Source: RGIG3159 sp034927685 (GTDB lineage: Bacteria > Bacillota > Clostridia > Oscillospirales > Oscillospiraceae). From it: a stretch of DNA of 64,000 nucleotides. Position numbers and translations under genes: made by a program. Positions 50,366 to 59,176 of the stretch are shown one piece after another (the first letter of the stretch is position 1; every line of letters begins with the position of its first letter). The notes under the pieces were generated by a model that saw only the letters and a list, made by a program, of their open reading frames with translations, searched no databases and was not told where the DNA came from. The stretch covers positions 19,388 through 83,387 of the forward strand of contig JAYFPO010000016.1 in assembly GCA_034927685.1 (NCBI GenBank). Direction: 5' to 3'.

Positions 50366-51688
50366 ATGGACGCGGATCATGAATCTCAGGACCGCAATTC
50401 CAACGAAGAAAATGAAAACCCCTATACCGGCTACTACGGAACCGGCGCACCGAAACGGGGCCGCGGCGGCGGGATCCTGCCATTTTTGATTTTCCTGATT
50501 GTCCTGGTTTCCGCGGTGCTTCTGTTTGCGAAAAGCTACGACGTGCAAGTGGTGCAGGGCGAAAACGGCATGACGCTTTCCGTCAGCAAAAAGGGAAGCA
50601 CGGCGGTTTCCACGTCGGAGACGCAGGCGCTGCAAGGCGGCGAACAGACCGAAGCGGCGGAAACGACCGCGGCGGAGACAACGGCGCAGACGGCGGTCGT
50701 CGGCGTCGGTACCGGTGCGGAACTGCAAATTTCGGACAGAACGCCGGCGGAGACGGCGGAAGCGCAGCCGGACGGCGCGTTGACGCTGCAGGAGATCTAT
50801 CAAAAGACGATTCCCACCGTGGTCTCGATTCTGACGACCACCCAGACCGGCAGCGCCTCGGGCACCGGCATCGTCATGACAGAGGACGGCTATATCATTA
50901 CCAACAACCATGTGGTAGAGAACGGTGTCTCCGTCACGGTGGTACTGCAAAATGATGAGGAGTACCAGGCCTCGGTGGTGGGCGCGGATTCGGTCAGTGA
51001 CCTCGCGGTGCTGAAAATCGACGCGCAGGGTCTGACGGCAGCCGAGTTTGGCGACTCTGCGCAGGTACAGGTGGGCGATGAGGCGGTGGCCATCGGCGAT
51101 CCGCTCGGCATCGAGCTGCGCGGCACCATGACCGACGGAATCATCTCCGCCATCAACCGGGACCTGACGGTCAACGGCCGGACCATGACGCTGCTGCAGA
51201 CCAACGCGCAGTTGAATAACGGCAACTCCGGCGGCCCGCTGATTAACCAGTTCGGCCAGGTCATCGGCATCAACACCATGAAGATGGGCTCCTATTATTC
51301 GAATTCCGTAGAGGGGTTGGGCTTCGCCATCCCCATCGCGACGGCAAAACCCATCATCGACGAGCTGATCGAGCAGGGGTATGTCAGCGGCCGCCCGGCC
51401 ATCGGCATTCAGGGGGACGCGGTCCCCGGCTATGCGCAGGCCTATTACCACATGCCGAACGGCGTCTATGTCTCCTATGTCTTTGAGAGCTCGGACGCTT
51501 ATCAGAAGGGGCTGGCGGAGGGCGATATCATCACTGCCATCGACGACACGACCGTGACCTCCATGGACGATCTCAACGCGGTCAAAAACCAGCATGTGGC
51601 CGGCGACGAGGTGACCCTGACGGTCTACCGCGGCGGAAAATATTATGAGGTCACCGTGACGCTGATGGACCAGAACGACGCGGATTAA
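50366..51688 (+). CDS. htrA: HtrA/DegP-like membrane-anchored serine protease
   Basis: A 440-residue protein: a short cytoplasmic N-terminus, a membrane anchor at about residues 35-55, a Thr/Ala/Glu-rich linker, a trypsin-like domain with the triad His in TNNHVVENG, Asp in SDLAVLKID and Ser in NNGNSGGPLI, and a C-terminal PDZ domain with YQKGLAEGDIITAID. It degrades misfolded proteins outside the membrane. The ATG at 50366 follows GGAGG. It lies 19 bases after the kinase gene, so the two-component system and protease form one operon. Confidence 0.93.
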   Translation: MDADHESQDRNSNEENENPYTGYYGTGAPKRGRGGGILPFLIFLIVLVSAVLLFAKSYDVQVVQGENGMTLSVSKKGSTAVSTSETQALQGGEQTEAAETTAAETTAQTAVVGVGTGAELQISDRTPAETAEAQPDGALTLQEIYQKTIPTVVSILTTTQTGSASGTGIVMTEDGYIITNNHVVENGVSVTVVLQNDEEYQASVVGADSVSDLAVLKIDAQGLTAAEFGDSAQVQVGDEAVAIGDPLGIELRGTMTDGIISAINRDLTVNGRTMTLLQTNAQLNNGNSGGPLINQFGQVIGINTMKMGSYYSNSVEGLGFAIPIATAKPIIDELIEQGYVSGRPAIGIQGDAVPGYAQAYYHMPNGVYVSYVFESSDAYQKGLAEGDIITAIDDTTVTSMDDLNAVKNQHVAGDEVTLTVYRGGKYYEVTVTLMDQNDAD

Positions 51689-51694
51689 CAAACC

Positions 51695-51808
51695 GGACTG
51701 CCGCAAAACAGCACACCGATGAATCGGAATCCTTGCAGGGGCCGTGTATTGCCACCCCTGCAGGCGTGAGATTCACCCTCGCCTGATTTTGCGGCAGTCC
51801 CGTTTTTT
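51695..51808. terminator. Large nested terminator structure after htrA
   Basis: A 14-bp outer stem (51695-51708 with 51787-51800) closes a 78-base insert that itself folds through TGCAGGGG/CCCCTGCA. CGTTTTTT follows on the plus strand. The insert is longer than a terminator needs. Confidence 0.7.
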
Positions 51809-51820
51809 CGCGGTTGCTGC

Positions 51821-53083
51821 TTAAACGCCGTCCCGGTAGAGCGGGTGGCGGGCCGTCATGGCCGCGACCCGGCGGAGGACATCCTCCCGGCTGCCGACGG
51901 GGTCCGCGGCGGTTTGACAGATACAGTCGGCGATCTCCCGCATGTCGGCTAGGTCGAAGCCCCGCGTGGTGACGGCGGGGGTGCCGATCCGAACGCCGCT
52001 GGTGGCGCTGGGGCTGGCCGGATCGTGCGGAATGGCGTTCTTATTGACGGTGATGCGCACCGCGTCCAGCCACGTCTGCAGTTCCCGCCCGCTGATGCCG
52101 AGGCCGCGCAGATCGGCCAGCATCAGGTGGTTGTCCGTGCCGCCGGAGACCAGCGGAATGCCCCGTTCCAGCAGACCGTCTGCCAGCGCCCGGGCGTTTT
52201 CCACCACGCGGCGGGCATACTCGGCAAACTGCGGCTGCATGGCCTCTTTGAGGCAGACCGCCTTGGCGGCGATGACATGCATCAAAGGGCCGCCCTGCGT
52301 GCCGGGAAAGACGGCGCTGTTGAGCTTTTTGGCGAATTCCGCCCGGGCCAGAATCATGCCGCCGCGGGGACCGCGCAGGGTCTTGTGGGTGGTGGTGGTA
52401 ACCACATCGGCATAGGGCACCGGATTCTGGTGCATACCGCCGGCCACCAGGCCGGCAATGTGGGCCATATCGACCATCAGGAGCGCACCGTTTCGGTGGG
52501 CGATGTCGGCGAAAGCCCGGAAGTCAATGGCCCGCGGGTAGGCGGAGGCGCCCGCGATCACCAGCTTTGGGCGGTGCTGCCGCACCAGATCCTCCACCTG
52601 ATCGTAATCGATCCGTCCGGTCTCCGCGTTTACGCCATAGGAGACGCTGTGGTAGAGCTTGCCGGAGAGGTTGACGGAGGCGCCATGGCTCAGATGGCCG
52701 CCGCTTTGCAGATCCATGCCGAGCAGGGTGTTGCCCGGCTGCAGCAGCGCCGCGTAGACCTCCAGATTGGCCTGCGCGCCGGAGTGGGGCTGCACGTTGG
52801 CAAATTCCGCGCCGAAAAGAGCTTTGGCCCGGGCGATGGCGATGCCCTCCAGCTCGTCCACATAGTCGCAGCCGCCATAGTAGCGGCGGCCCGGATAGCC
52901 TTCCGCGTATTTATTGGTCAACACGGAACCCATGGCGGCAATGACGGCGGGGGATGCCACGTTTTCCGAGGCAATCAGTTCGATGTTCCGGTTCTGCCGG
53001 GTGAATTCCTTTCCGATCAGACCCGCGAGTTCGGGGTCAAAGGCGGTCAGGTAATCCAGATTTTCGCGAAGCTTGTTCTGCAT
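51821..53083 (-). CDS. glyA: Serine hydroxymethyltransferase
   Basis: A 420-residue canonical SHMT: serine plus THF gives glycine plus 5,10-methylene-THF. Motifs include NIELIASENVAS near residue 30, the PLP-lysine motif VVTTTTHKTLRGPRGG near 225, GGHLSHGASVN, MVDMAHIAGLVA and SGVRIGTPA. The ATG at 53083 gives the standard N-terminus. A glycine riboswitch, terminator and strong promoter precede it, so it responds to glycine. A divergent paralogue is at 34483. Confidence 0.96.
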   Translation of the reverse strand: MQNKLRENLDYLTAFDPELAGLIGKEFTRQNRNIELIASENVASPAVIAAMGSVLTNKYAEGYPGRRYYGGCDYVDELEGIAIARAKALFGAEFANVQPHSGAQANLEVYAALLQPGNTLLGMDLQSGGHLSHGASVNLSGKLYHSVSYGVNAETGRIDYDQVEDLVRQHRPKLVIAGASAYPRAIDFRAFADIAHRNGALLMVDMAHIAGLVAGGMHQNPVPYADVVTTTTHKTLRGPRGGMILARAEFAKKLNSAVFPGTQGGPLMHVIAAKAVCLKEAMQPQFAEYARRVVENARALADGLLERGIPLVSGGTDNHLMLADLRGLGISGRELQTWLDAVRITVNKNAIPHDPASPSATSGVRIGTPAVTTRGFDLADMREIADCICQTAADPVGSREDVLRRVAAMTARHPLYRDGV

Positions 53084-53103
53084 GGTTGCACTCCTTCCAA
53101 AAT

Positions 53104-53138
53104 AAAAAAAAACGAGAAAACCGGGCTCCGGTTTCCTC
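53104..53138 (-). terminator. Riboswitch expression-platform terminator upstream of glyA
   Basis: On the minus strand a stem of about 11 bp (53138-53128 with 53124-53114) is followed by a long T-run (53112-53104). It lies between the glycine aptamer and glyA. Confidence 0.85.
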
Positions 53139-53145
53139 ATTGCGC

Positions 53146-53177
53146 GTATGCAGAGACAGGCTCCCCTGTCTGCATAC
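53146..53177 (-). other. Hairpin between glycine aptamer and terminator
   Basis: GTATGCAG/CTGCATAC-type arms enclose ACAGG/CCTGT. It could be the ghost-aptamer helix of a singlet glycine riboswitch or part of the switching structure. Confidence 0.5.
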
Positions 53178-53252
53178 TCTGTCCTTTTGCCTGAGAGATT
53201 CGGCGAAACGCCTTGCACCTTCGGCACTCAACTAAATGAGTTTCTCCAGAGA
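53177..53252 (-). promoter_or_regulatory. Glycine riboswitch, single aptamer, controlling glyA
   Basis: Read on the minus strand, the conserved glycine aptamer elements occur in order: CTCTGGAGA, GTGCCGAAGGTGCAAGGC, then CGAATCTCTCAGGCAAAAGG and GACAGAG. Only one aptamer is present; tandem copies are more usual. A terminator lies downstream, so glycine probably alters glyA read-through. The sign (on or off) cannot be told from sequence alone. Confidence 0.9.
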
Positions 53253-53321
53253 TTCCTTCTTTTTCCAGTCCGCTTCCGCGTTCTGAAAACTATCAACGGA
53301 TTCCGTATGAACTTGCCTCTT

Positions 53322-53349
53322 ATTATAGCGTGGGTTTTGTCAATGTCAA
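53322..53349 (-). promoter_or_regulatory. Promoter of the glycine riboswitch-glyA transcript
   Basis: On the minus strand TTGACA (53349-53344) and TATAAT (53327-53322), both perfect, have 16-base spacing, about 70 bases before the aptamer. Confidence 0.8.
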
Positions 53350-53467
53350 CAGGTAAAAGCGCATGATTCTGTGCAAAATAGAAGAAACTGTCTGCAAGCA
53401 GTGCCGGGCAGTGCGGGAGTGAAGGCAGGAGAGGCGGCGGATCGCGGCGGAAGCGCGGTCTTTTCTC

Positions 53468-53527
53468 TTCACAAACGGCTGGGTTTGTGGTATGCTGTAG
53501 CAGAATCCAGATAGTTGTCAACTATCT
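53468..53527 (+). promoter_or_regulatory. Promoter and operator of plsY
   Basis: TTCACA (53468-53473) and an extended -10, TGGTATGCT (-10 at 53491-53496), have 17-base spacing. A perfect 19-bp palindrome, AGATAGTTG-T-CAACTATCT at 53509-53527, starts just after the expected transcription start. The site resembles MarR-type operators (for example FabT-like control of lipid genes); the regulator is not in the window. The rest of 53350-53467 shows no gene. Confidence 0.6.
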
Positions 53528-53548
53528 GTATCTTACGGGGGAAATGCC

Positions 53549-54154
53549 ATGCTTCGTTATGTCCTGATCGTCCTTGTCGCCTATCTTCTGGGTTCCATCA
53601 ACTCGTCCGTTCTGGTCTCCAAGGGCCTGTACCGCATCGATATCAGAACCCGCGGCAGCGGCAACGCAGGCGCGACCAACGTGGCCCGGGTGTTCGGTAT
53701 GGCCTCCGGCCTGCTGACCTTCGGCGGCGACATTCTCAAGACGGCGGCCGCCATGCTGACCGGCCGTGCCATCGGGGGCATGACGGGGTTCTATGTGGCG
53801 GGGTTCGCCTGCCTGGTTGGTCACTGCTACCCGGCCTTTTTTCATCTCAAGGGCGGAAAAGGCGTGGCAGTGGGCGCGGCCATGGCGCTGCTGCTGGACT
53901 GGCGCATGTTCCTCTGCCTGCTGGCTGCTTTTCTTGCGGTGTTCCTGCTGACCAAAATGGTGTCCCTCTGCTCCATCGTCGCGGCGGCGCTGCTGCCGGC
54001 ATGCTGTCTGCTGTTTGGATTGCCGACGCTGCCCTGCGTGTTATCGGCTGTGGCGGCGGTCATTGTCATCTGGCGGCACCATGGCAATATCCGCCGGATT
54101 CTGCGCCATGAGGAGAAGAAATTTGTGCCGAAGTCCAGGAAAAGCACGGATTAA
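53549..54154 (+). CDS. plsY: Acyl-phosphate glycerol-3-phosphate acyltransferase PlsY
   Basis: A 201-residue membrane enzyme making lysophosphatidic acid, the first step of phospholipid synthesis. PlsY motifs are clear: YLLGSINSSVLVSK, RGSGNAGATNVARVFG, GHCYPAFFHLKGGKGVAVG. Five hydrophobic segments. RBS GGGGGAA. It appears monocistronic under a promoter with a palindromic operator. Confidence 0.95.
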   Translation: MLRYVLIVLVAYLLGSINSSVLVSKGLYRIDIRTRGSGNAGATNVARVFGMASGLLTFGGDILKTAAAMLTGRAIGGMTGFYVAGFACLVGHCYPAFFHLKGGKGVAVGAAMALLLDWRMFLCLLAAFLAVFLLTKMVSLCSIVAAALLPACCLLFGLPTLPCVLSAVAAVIVIWRHHGNIRRILRHEEKKFVPKSRKSTD

Positions 54155-54243
54155 TTTGGATGGTGGCGGAATTGCTGATTTCCCGTCATCTCCGCCAAAA
54201 ACGCGCGGGAACATGCCACGTATTTCCTGCCATTTTTGGCTAA

Positions 54244-54289
54244 GCTGATAAAAAATGCTCGGCCGGCCATCCACCCCGATTTTATCAGC
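54244..54289 (+). other. Hairpin in the plsY-54403 gap
   Basis: GCTGATAAAA (54244-54253) pairs with TTTTATCAGC (54280-54289). It has no downstream T-run; it may end plsY mRNA or lie in the leader of the next operon. The rest of the 248-base gap shows nothing. Confidence 0.4.
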
Positions 54290-54402
54290 GGGTTAAAGGG
54301 GATCATCGGCAAGCTGCGCAGCGGCGGTCTCGGATCGCGGCTGCGTCTCTTTTCAGGAGAAACGTGCCGGATTACGCTGCGCATGGGATAGGAGGTGCGG
54401 AT

Positions 54403-57400
54403 TTGAAACAGAAATTGCCGCAATTTGCCGCACGGTGGCACGAAGCATTCCAGGAGGAGTCGCTGCTGCGGCGCCTGCATGACCGGGGCGACGCCGCCCA
54501 GTGGGCGGCCTCCTCGTTTTATTTGCAATTTTTGCCGGTGGAGCACCGCCTTACCTGTGTGGAGGTTTTGCGGGCAGCGGAACCGCTGTTTGCCGGAATT
54601 CCAGAGCCGGAGGGCGGCTGGCCCACGTTTGTCCTGAATACGGCGGTGGCCGGGATCTACCCGAACCGTGCCGTGCCGACGCTGCCCGCGCAGCAGGACG
54701 CCGCCCGCTGTGCGCTCTGTGCGCTGCAGCAGCTCCTGACAGAGGAAAGGACCGTTCTGCCCTTTGACCGACGTCTCGACTTTGATTTTATAAAACCGGA
54801 GGCGTTGAAGGGAGATCCGCACGCCGCGGAATACCGCCGGTTTCTCCGTATCTGGAAGACGGACTGCGTCTATGAGATGCTGCGCCTGTCCGGAGAGCTG
54901 ACGCCCTTTCGCACGCTGCCCCATATCGCGGGGGTTCACTTGATTGCCTTGCAGACGGCGAAGGAGCTGAAGGAAGCGGGCGGTCCGGTGGATATCAGCC
55001 TGGTTTCCGCCGCCGCCGCCGGTCATGACATCGGAAAATTCGGCTGCATGCCGGAGGAGCGGGTGCCGTACCTGCACTATTATTACACGGACCGTTGGTT
55101 CGAGAGCCGCGGCCTGCCCGCCGTGGGCCAGATCGCGGCCAATCACTCCACCTGGGATCTGGAGTTGGAGAACATGTCGGCGGAGTCCATGCTGCTGATC
55201 TATGCCGACTTCCGCGTCAAGCAGCAGAGCGGCGATGGGGAGACTGCAATTTACAGCCTGGACGACGCCTTCGATGTGATTCTGCATAAGCTGGACAATG
55301 TGGACGGTGATAAGCGCCGCCGGTATGAATACGTCTACCATAAGCTCCATGATTTTGAGCTCTATTTGCAGTCCAAGGGCGTGGACGTGACGCTGTCGGG
55401 GAAACGGACGGAGCCGTGGATCCGGAAGAATATCGCGCTGCTGAACCCGGAGGAGACCGACCAGGTGTTCCGGCTGATGGCCGTTGGCCACAACCTGAGC
55501 ATGATGCACCAGTTTGGACAGGAGCGGCTGTTCGCGGAGATGCTGGAGGCGGCCCGCAGCGAGAAGGACTGGACCAAGGTGCGGACCTATCTCAGCATTT
55601 TTGAGGAGTATTTCACCTACCTTTCCGCCGGGCAGAAGACGCAGACGCTGCAATTTCTCTACGAGCTGCTGCTGAGCCGCGAAGGCGATATCCGGCGGCA
55701 GGCGGCCACGCTGATGGGCCGAATTCTGGCCCGGTTCAACCTGCGATACAAAAAGGAAATCCCCGCTTCGGAGGATCAGGACAGGCTGGATCAGACGCAG
55801 TTCAATCTCTGGGTCAAGTACCTGAACCTGCTGCTCTATCCGGACCGGAAGCTGACGCCGCAGCAGAAGAGCCATATCCACTTTATTACAAAAATGGTGG
55901 TTGCCGCTGTGCTGGAGCAGTGCGGCAAGAGCGACGTACCGCGGTTCCTCCGCGTGCTGATGTCCTACTACCGCGAGGATGAGGACGAGGGCGCCGCGCT
56001 GGCGCTGACGGATACGCTGCTCTACCTGCCGCTCCGCGCGCTGGAGCCTGACGATCTCAGAACCGCGCTGTCCTTTGCGGCGCGGCAGCTCTGCCGGGAC
56101 AACCTTTCGCTGCAAATCGCTGCGCTGCGCTTTTTCTGCTCCGCCGCGGACACCCTGCCCCGGGATCACGAGGCCTATGAGCAGGTACGGCTGGCGCTTG
56201 GCGACCACCGGGAAAGCAGCATTCCCGCGCTCCGTTACCTGTGGGGCTATTTCCGGCAGCGGGTCTCCGGCGACAGCGCCTGGGACCAGAGCGACATTCC
56301 CGTGGCGGATATCTTTGTGGACAACTTGAAAACCGCAACGCCCTGGATGCTGAAAATCGTCAACGTGGAGCTGCTGGCCGCGCACGCGGAGCGAGGCGGC
56401 CAGGAGCAGCTGCTCCATGTCGCGGCCCATTTTTCCAACCTCATCAAGGCCAGCGAGACCATTGTCGTCCGATACGCGGCGGCCCAGGCGCTGCTGACCA
56501 TCGCGCCGCATTTGACCTACGACCAGCGCAACGAGGTTGCCGTGGAGCTCAGCAAGGGCCTGGAAGTGGGCAGGTACGAGTTTTCCAAGTATATTCCCCA
56601 ATGTCTGGGTGAATTTTCCCTGTTTCTCCGCCCTATGGAGCTGGACGAAATCCTTGCTTCCATGCAGCTGCTCATGAGTCACGGCAACGACAGCGTGGTT
56701 GTGGGCGCGCTGGACACGGTCGGCGTCATGCTGGAGCACTACGGCGACTATGGGGACCGCTATCCGGAGCGTTTGGAGGTCTGGGAGGCGCGTCGGCGCA
56801 AGATGACCGGCATTCTGCTCAAGGGCATTGCCTCCTACCGGGAGACCGTGCAGCAGGAAGCCATGTTCCTGTTCGGCGAGACGCTGTTCCATTCCGAGGT
56901 GTTCGCCGAGGAGGAGAAGGCATGGCTGTTTCAGCGCTGCGCGCACAAGCTGCTGTTTCTGCTCCATGAAAATCAGAGCGAAGGACTCAACTACCCCTAC
57001 TGCTCGGCGGCCCTGTACCATATCTACCGATTCCTCGTCCACTATGAGGTGGACCACGGCAGCATCCAGTTCCGTGGGCGGCGGAAGATCGCCTTTTTCC
57101 CCGGCACCTTCGACCCCTTTACGCTGTCCCACAAGGGCATTGTCCGGGCCATCCGGGACCTCGGCTTCGAGGTCTATCTGGCGCTCGACGAATTTTCCTG
57201 GTCGAAAAAGACGCAGCCCAGCCTGATCCGGCGGCAGATCGTCTCCATGTCTGTGGCTGACGAGTTCCATGTCTATCTGTTTCCGCCCGATATCCCGGTC
57301 AATATCGCGAATCCGTCGGACCTGCGGCGGCTGAAATCACTGTTCCCAGACTGCGAAATCTACCTGACCGTCGGCTCCGACGTGGTGAGGGGCGCATCGG

Positions 57401-59166
57401 CTTACCGCGCCCCGGTGACGGAGGACTCCGTGCACACCATGAACCACATTGTGTTCCGGCGGGTGTCGGACCTGCACGGCGACGGCGGCGGTGGGCCTGC
57501 CCTCGGCGTGATTCAGGGGGACGTCATCGAATTGCAGCTTCCCTCTCAGATGGAGGACATCTCCTCCACCAGAATCCGGGAAAACATCGATCTGGACCGG
57601 GATATCTCCAACCTGATCGACCCGGTGGTGCAGGAATATATCTACCAGCGGGGCCTGTATCTGCGCGAGCCGCAGTATAAGCCCGTGATGGAGGCCGGGT
57701 CCCTGCGGTTTGAGCAGGAGGACTGGCCCACGGAGGACCTGCTGCTGGAGGCGCTGGAGAGCGTGCCGGAACGGAGACGCCGCGCCGTCGCGGCGGAGAT
57801 CCTCCGACGGGGAGACCGTGTTCAGCTGCTCCGGGATGCCGGCCGGAAAAACCGCGTGGTAGCGGCGGCGTCGCTGCAGAATGTGCGCCAGGCGGACCTC
57901 TATCCGCTGTTGCAGAATATGGAGCAGGTAAACCGGGTGCGCGACCTCGCCGCCGGGCGGCTGCTGCTGGTCACCGGCCTCTATGGCGACGATGAGGAGG
58001 CGCAGCAATATCTGCTGACAGAGCTGTTCACGGCTGCCATGGAGCGGGAATGCAGCTTTGCCCTCTTTGCCGATCTGGAGGGTTGTCTGAGCCCACTGTC
58101 GCGGATCACCCTGGGCTGCCAGGGCTTTGTCCCGGTGGGCGGGGAGGAAAGCCTGCTGCTGGTGGATATGAATTCGCCCGTGGTGTTTTTGCAAAATGCG
58201 GAGACGGCCATCAAGGCGCCGTTTTCCGGCGACACCGCCGTGCTGGAGACCATTCGCCTCAGCCGCCGGAAGCTCAAAATGGCGCTGGTATCCATGTATC
58301 CCGGCAAGCTGATCCTCTCCATCAGCAGCAGTCTGCTCCATCACCGACTGGTGCAGAAAATCACGGAACTGAACGGCGTGCCTATGACGCCCGCCTCGCC
58401 GCGGGCGCTGGGGCCGTGCATGTGCGTCCCCTTCGGCAAGCTGCTGCGGGGCCACGCGGTGCCAAATACCGTGACCAAAACCATCCACACCGATAAGGTG
58501 TTTACGCCGGATATCCGCAACCATTCCATCGCGGCCTTTCCCTTCTACGCGCCGCTGGAGGACCAGATGCGCACCGTCAAGTCGTTCCGCCGCCCGGTTA
58601 TCCTGGTGGACGATCTGCTGCATTCCGGCCGCCGCATCCGTGTGCTGGAGCCGCTGGCGCGGAAGGAGGGCGTGGAGGTCCGGGAGGTGCTGGTTGGCAT
58701 CCTTTCCGGCCAGGGCAAGGACCTGATGGAGCAGTGGGGGAGGACCGTGGATCAGATCTACTTCGTCCCCAACCTGCGGGCCTGGTATGTGGAGTCCACG
58801 CTCTATCCGTTCATCGGCGGCGACACGGTCCAGCACGACCGCCTGCCGGAGAGCGGGCTCCGGCCCTCCGTCAATCTGATCCTGCCATACACCTGCCCGG
58901 CCCATCTCAAGACCTGCGGACCGGAGCCATTCTACCGCTTTTCCCAGACCTGCCTGCGGAACACCTGGGAGATTGTGACTACGCTGGAGGCTTCATACCG
59001 GAAGCGCTTTGCCCGCAATCTGACGCTGGCACGATTGTCGGAGGTCATCGTCCTGCCGCTCTGCCCGGACAAGGGCAGCCTGCAGTACGACCAGAGTCTG
59101 GCGGTCTCCGCCTATTTGGAAAATGATCTTGCCGCCCTGCAGCGGATGGAAAATCTGTTCTTGTGA
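54403..59166 (+). CDS. 1587-residue multidomain protein: HD, helical repeats, NadD-like, GNAT-like and PRTase domains
   Basis: The function is not known to me. Domains by motif: an HD-like domain with AAAGHDIGKFG (HD near residue 208); a long alpha-helical repeat region, about 350-880, HEAT/ARM-like (IRRQAATLMGRILARF, VVVGALDTVGVMLEHYG). Then a nucleotidyltransferase of the NadD/CoaD superfamily, about 893-1090, with FFPGTFDPFTLSHKGIV and SSTRIREN. A GNAT-like region spans about 1120-1270, and a type I phosphoribosyltransferase has the PRPP loop VILVDDLLHSGRR near 1400. The start is TTG at 54403 behind AGGAGGT; GTG at 54364 has no RBS. NAD or other nucleotide-cofactor chemistry is plausible. 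It heads a five-gene operon ending in two lipoate ligases. Confidence 0.8.
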   Translation: MKQKLPQFAARWHEAFQEESLLRRLHDRGDAAQWAASSFYLQFLPVEHRLTCVEVLRAAEPLFAGIPEPEGGWPTFVLNTAVAGIYPNRAVPTLPAQQDAARCALCALQQLLTEERTVLPFDRRLDFDFIKPEALKGDPHAAEYRRFLRIWKTDCVYEMLRLSGELTPFRTLPHIAGVHLIALQTAKELKEAGGPVDISLVSAAAAGHDIGKFGCMPEERVPYLHYYYTDRWFESRGLPAVGQIAANHSTWDLELENMSAESMLLIYADFRVKQQSGDGETAIYSLDDAFDVILHKLDNVDGDKRRRYEYVYHKLHDFELYLQSKGVDVTLSGKRTEPWIRKNIALLNPEETDQVFRLMAVGHNLSMMHQFGQERLFAEMLEAARSEKDWTKVRTYLSIFEEYFTYLSAGQKTQTLQFLYELLLSREGDIRRQAATLMGRILARFNLRYKKEIPASEDQDRLDQTQFNLWVKYLNLLLYPDRKLTPQQKSHIHFITKMVVAAVLEQCGKSDVPRFLRVLMSYYREDEDEGAALALTDTLLYLPLRALEPDDLRTALSFAARQLCRDNLSLQIAALRFFCSAADTLPRDHEAYEQVRLALGDHRESSIPALRYLWGYFRQRVSGDSAWDQSDIPVADIFVDNLKTATPWMLKIVNVELLAAHAERGGQEQLLHVAAHFSNLIKASETIVVRYAAAQALLTIAPHLTYDQRNEVAVELSKGLEVGRYEFSKYIPQCLGEFSLFLRPMELDEILASMQLLMSHGNDSVVVGALDTVGVMLEHYGDYGDRYPERLEVWEARRRKMTGILLKGIASYRETVQQEAMFLFGETLFHSEVFAEEEKAWLFQRCAHKLLFLLHENQSEGLNYPYCSAALYHIYRFLVHYEVDHGSIQFRGRRKIAFFPGTFDPFTLSHKGIVRAIRDLGFEVYLALDEFSWSKKTQPSLIRRQIVSMSVADEFHVYLFPPDIPVNIANPSDLRRLKSLFPDCEIYLTVGSDVVRGASAYRAPVTEDSVHTMNHIVFRRVSDLHGDGGGGPALGVIQGDVIELQLPSQMEDISSTRIRENIDLDRDISNLIDPVVQEYIYQRGLYLREPQYKPVMEAGSLRFEQEDWPTEDLLLEALESVPERRRRAVAAEILRRGDRVQLLRDAGRKNRVVAAASLQNVRQADLYPLLQNMEQVNRVRDLAAGRLLLVTGLYGDDEEAQQYLLTELFTAAMERECSFALFADLEGCLSPLSRITLGCQGFVPVGGEESLLLVDMNSPVVFLQNAETAIKAPFSGDTAVLETIRLSRRKLKMALVSMYPGKLILSISSSLLHHRLVQKITELNGVPMTPASPRALGPCMCVPFGKLLRGHAVPNTVTKTIHTDKVFTPDIRNHSIAAFPFYAPLEDQMRTVKSFRRPVILVDDLLHSGRRIRVLEPLARKEGVEVREVLVGILSGQGKDLMEQWGRTVDQIYFVPNLRAWYVESTLYPFIGGDTVQHDRLPESGLRPSVNLILPYTCPAHLKTCGPEPFYRFSQTCLRNTWEIVTTLEASYRKRFARNLTLARLSEVIVLPLCPDKGSLQYDQSLAVSAYLENDLAALQRMENLFL

Positions 59167-59176
59167 GGAGCTTTCT

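Noticed and set aside
54151..57270. A 1039-codon open frame on the minus strand
   Set aside because: It lies opposite the multidomain gene, lacks an RBS, and its sequence is rich in His, Gln, Arg and Val as expected from the complement of GC-rich codons.
57337..58905. A 522-codon minus-strand frame
   Set aside because: Antisense shadow of the same gene; no family motifs and no RBS.
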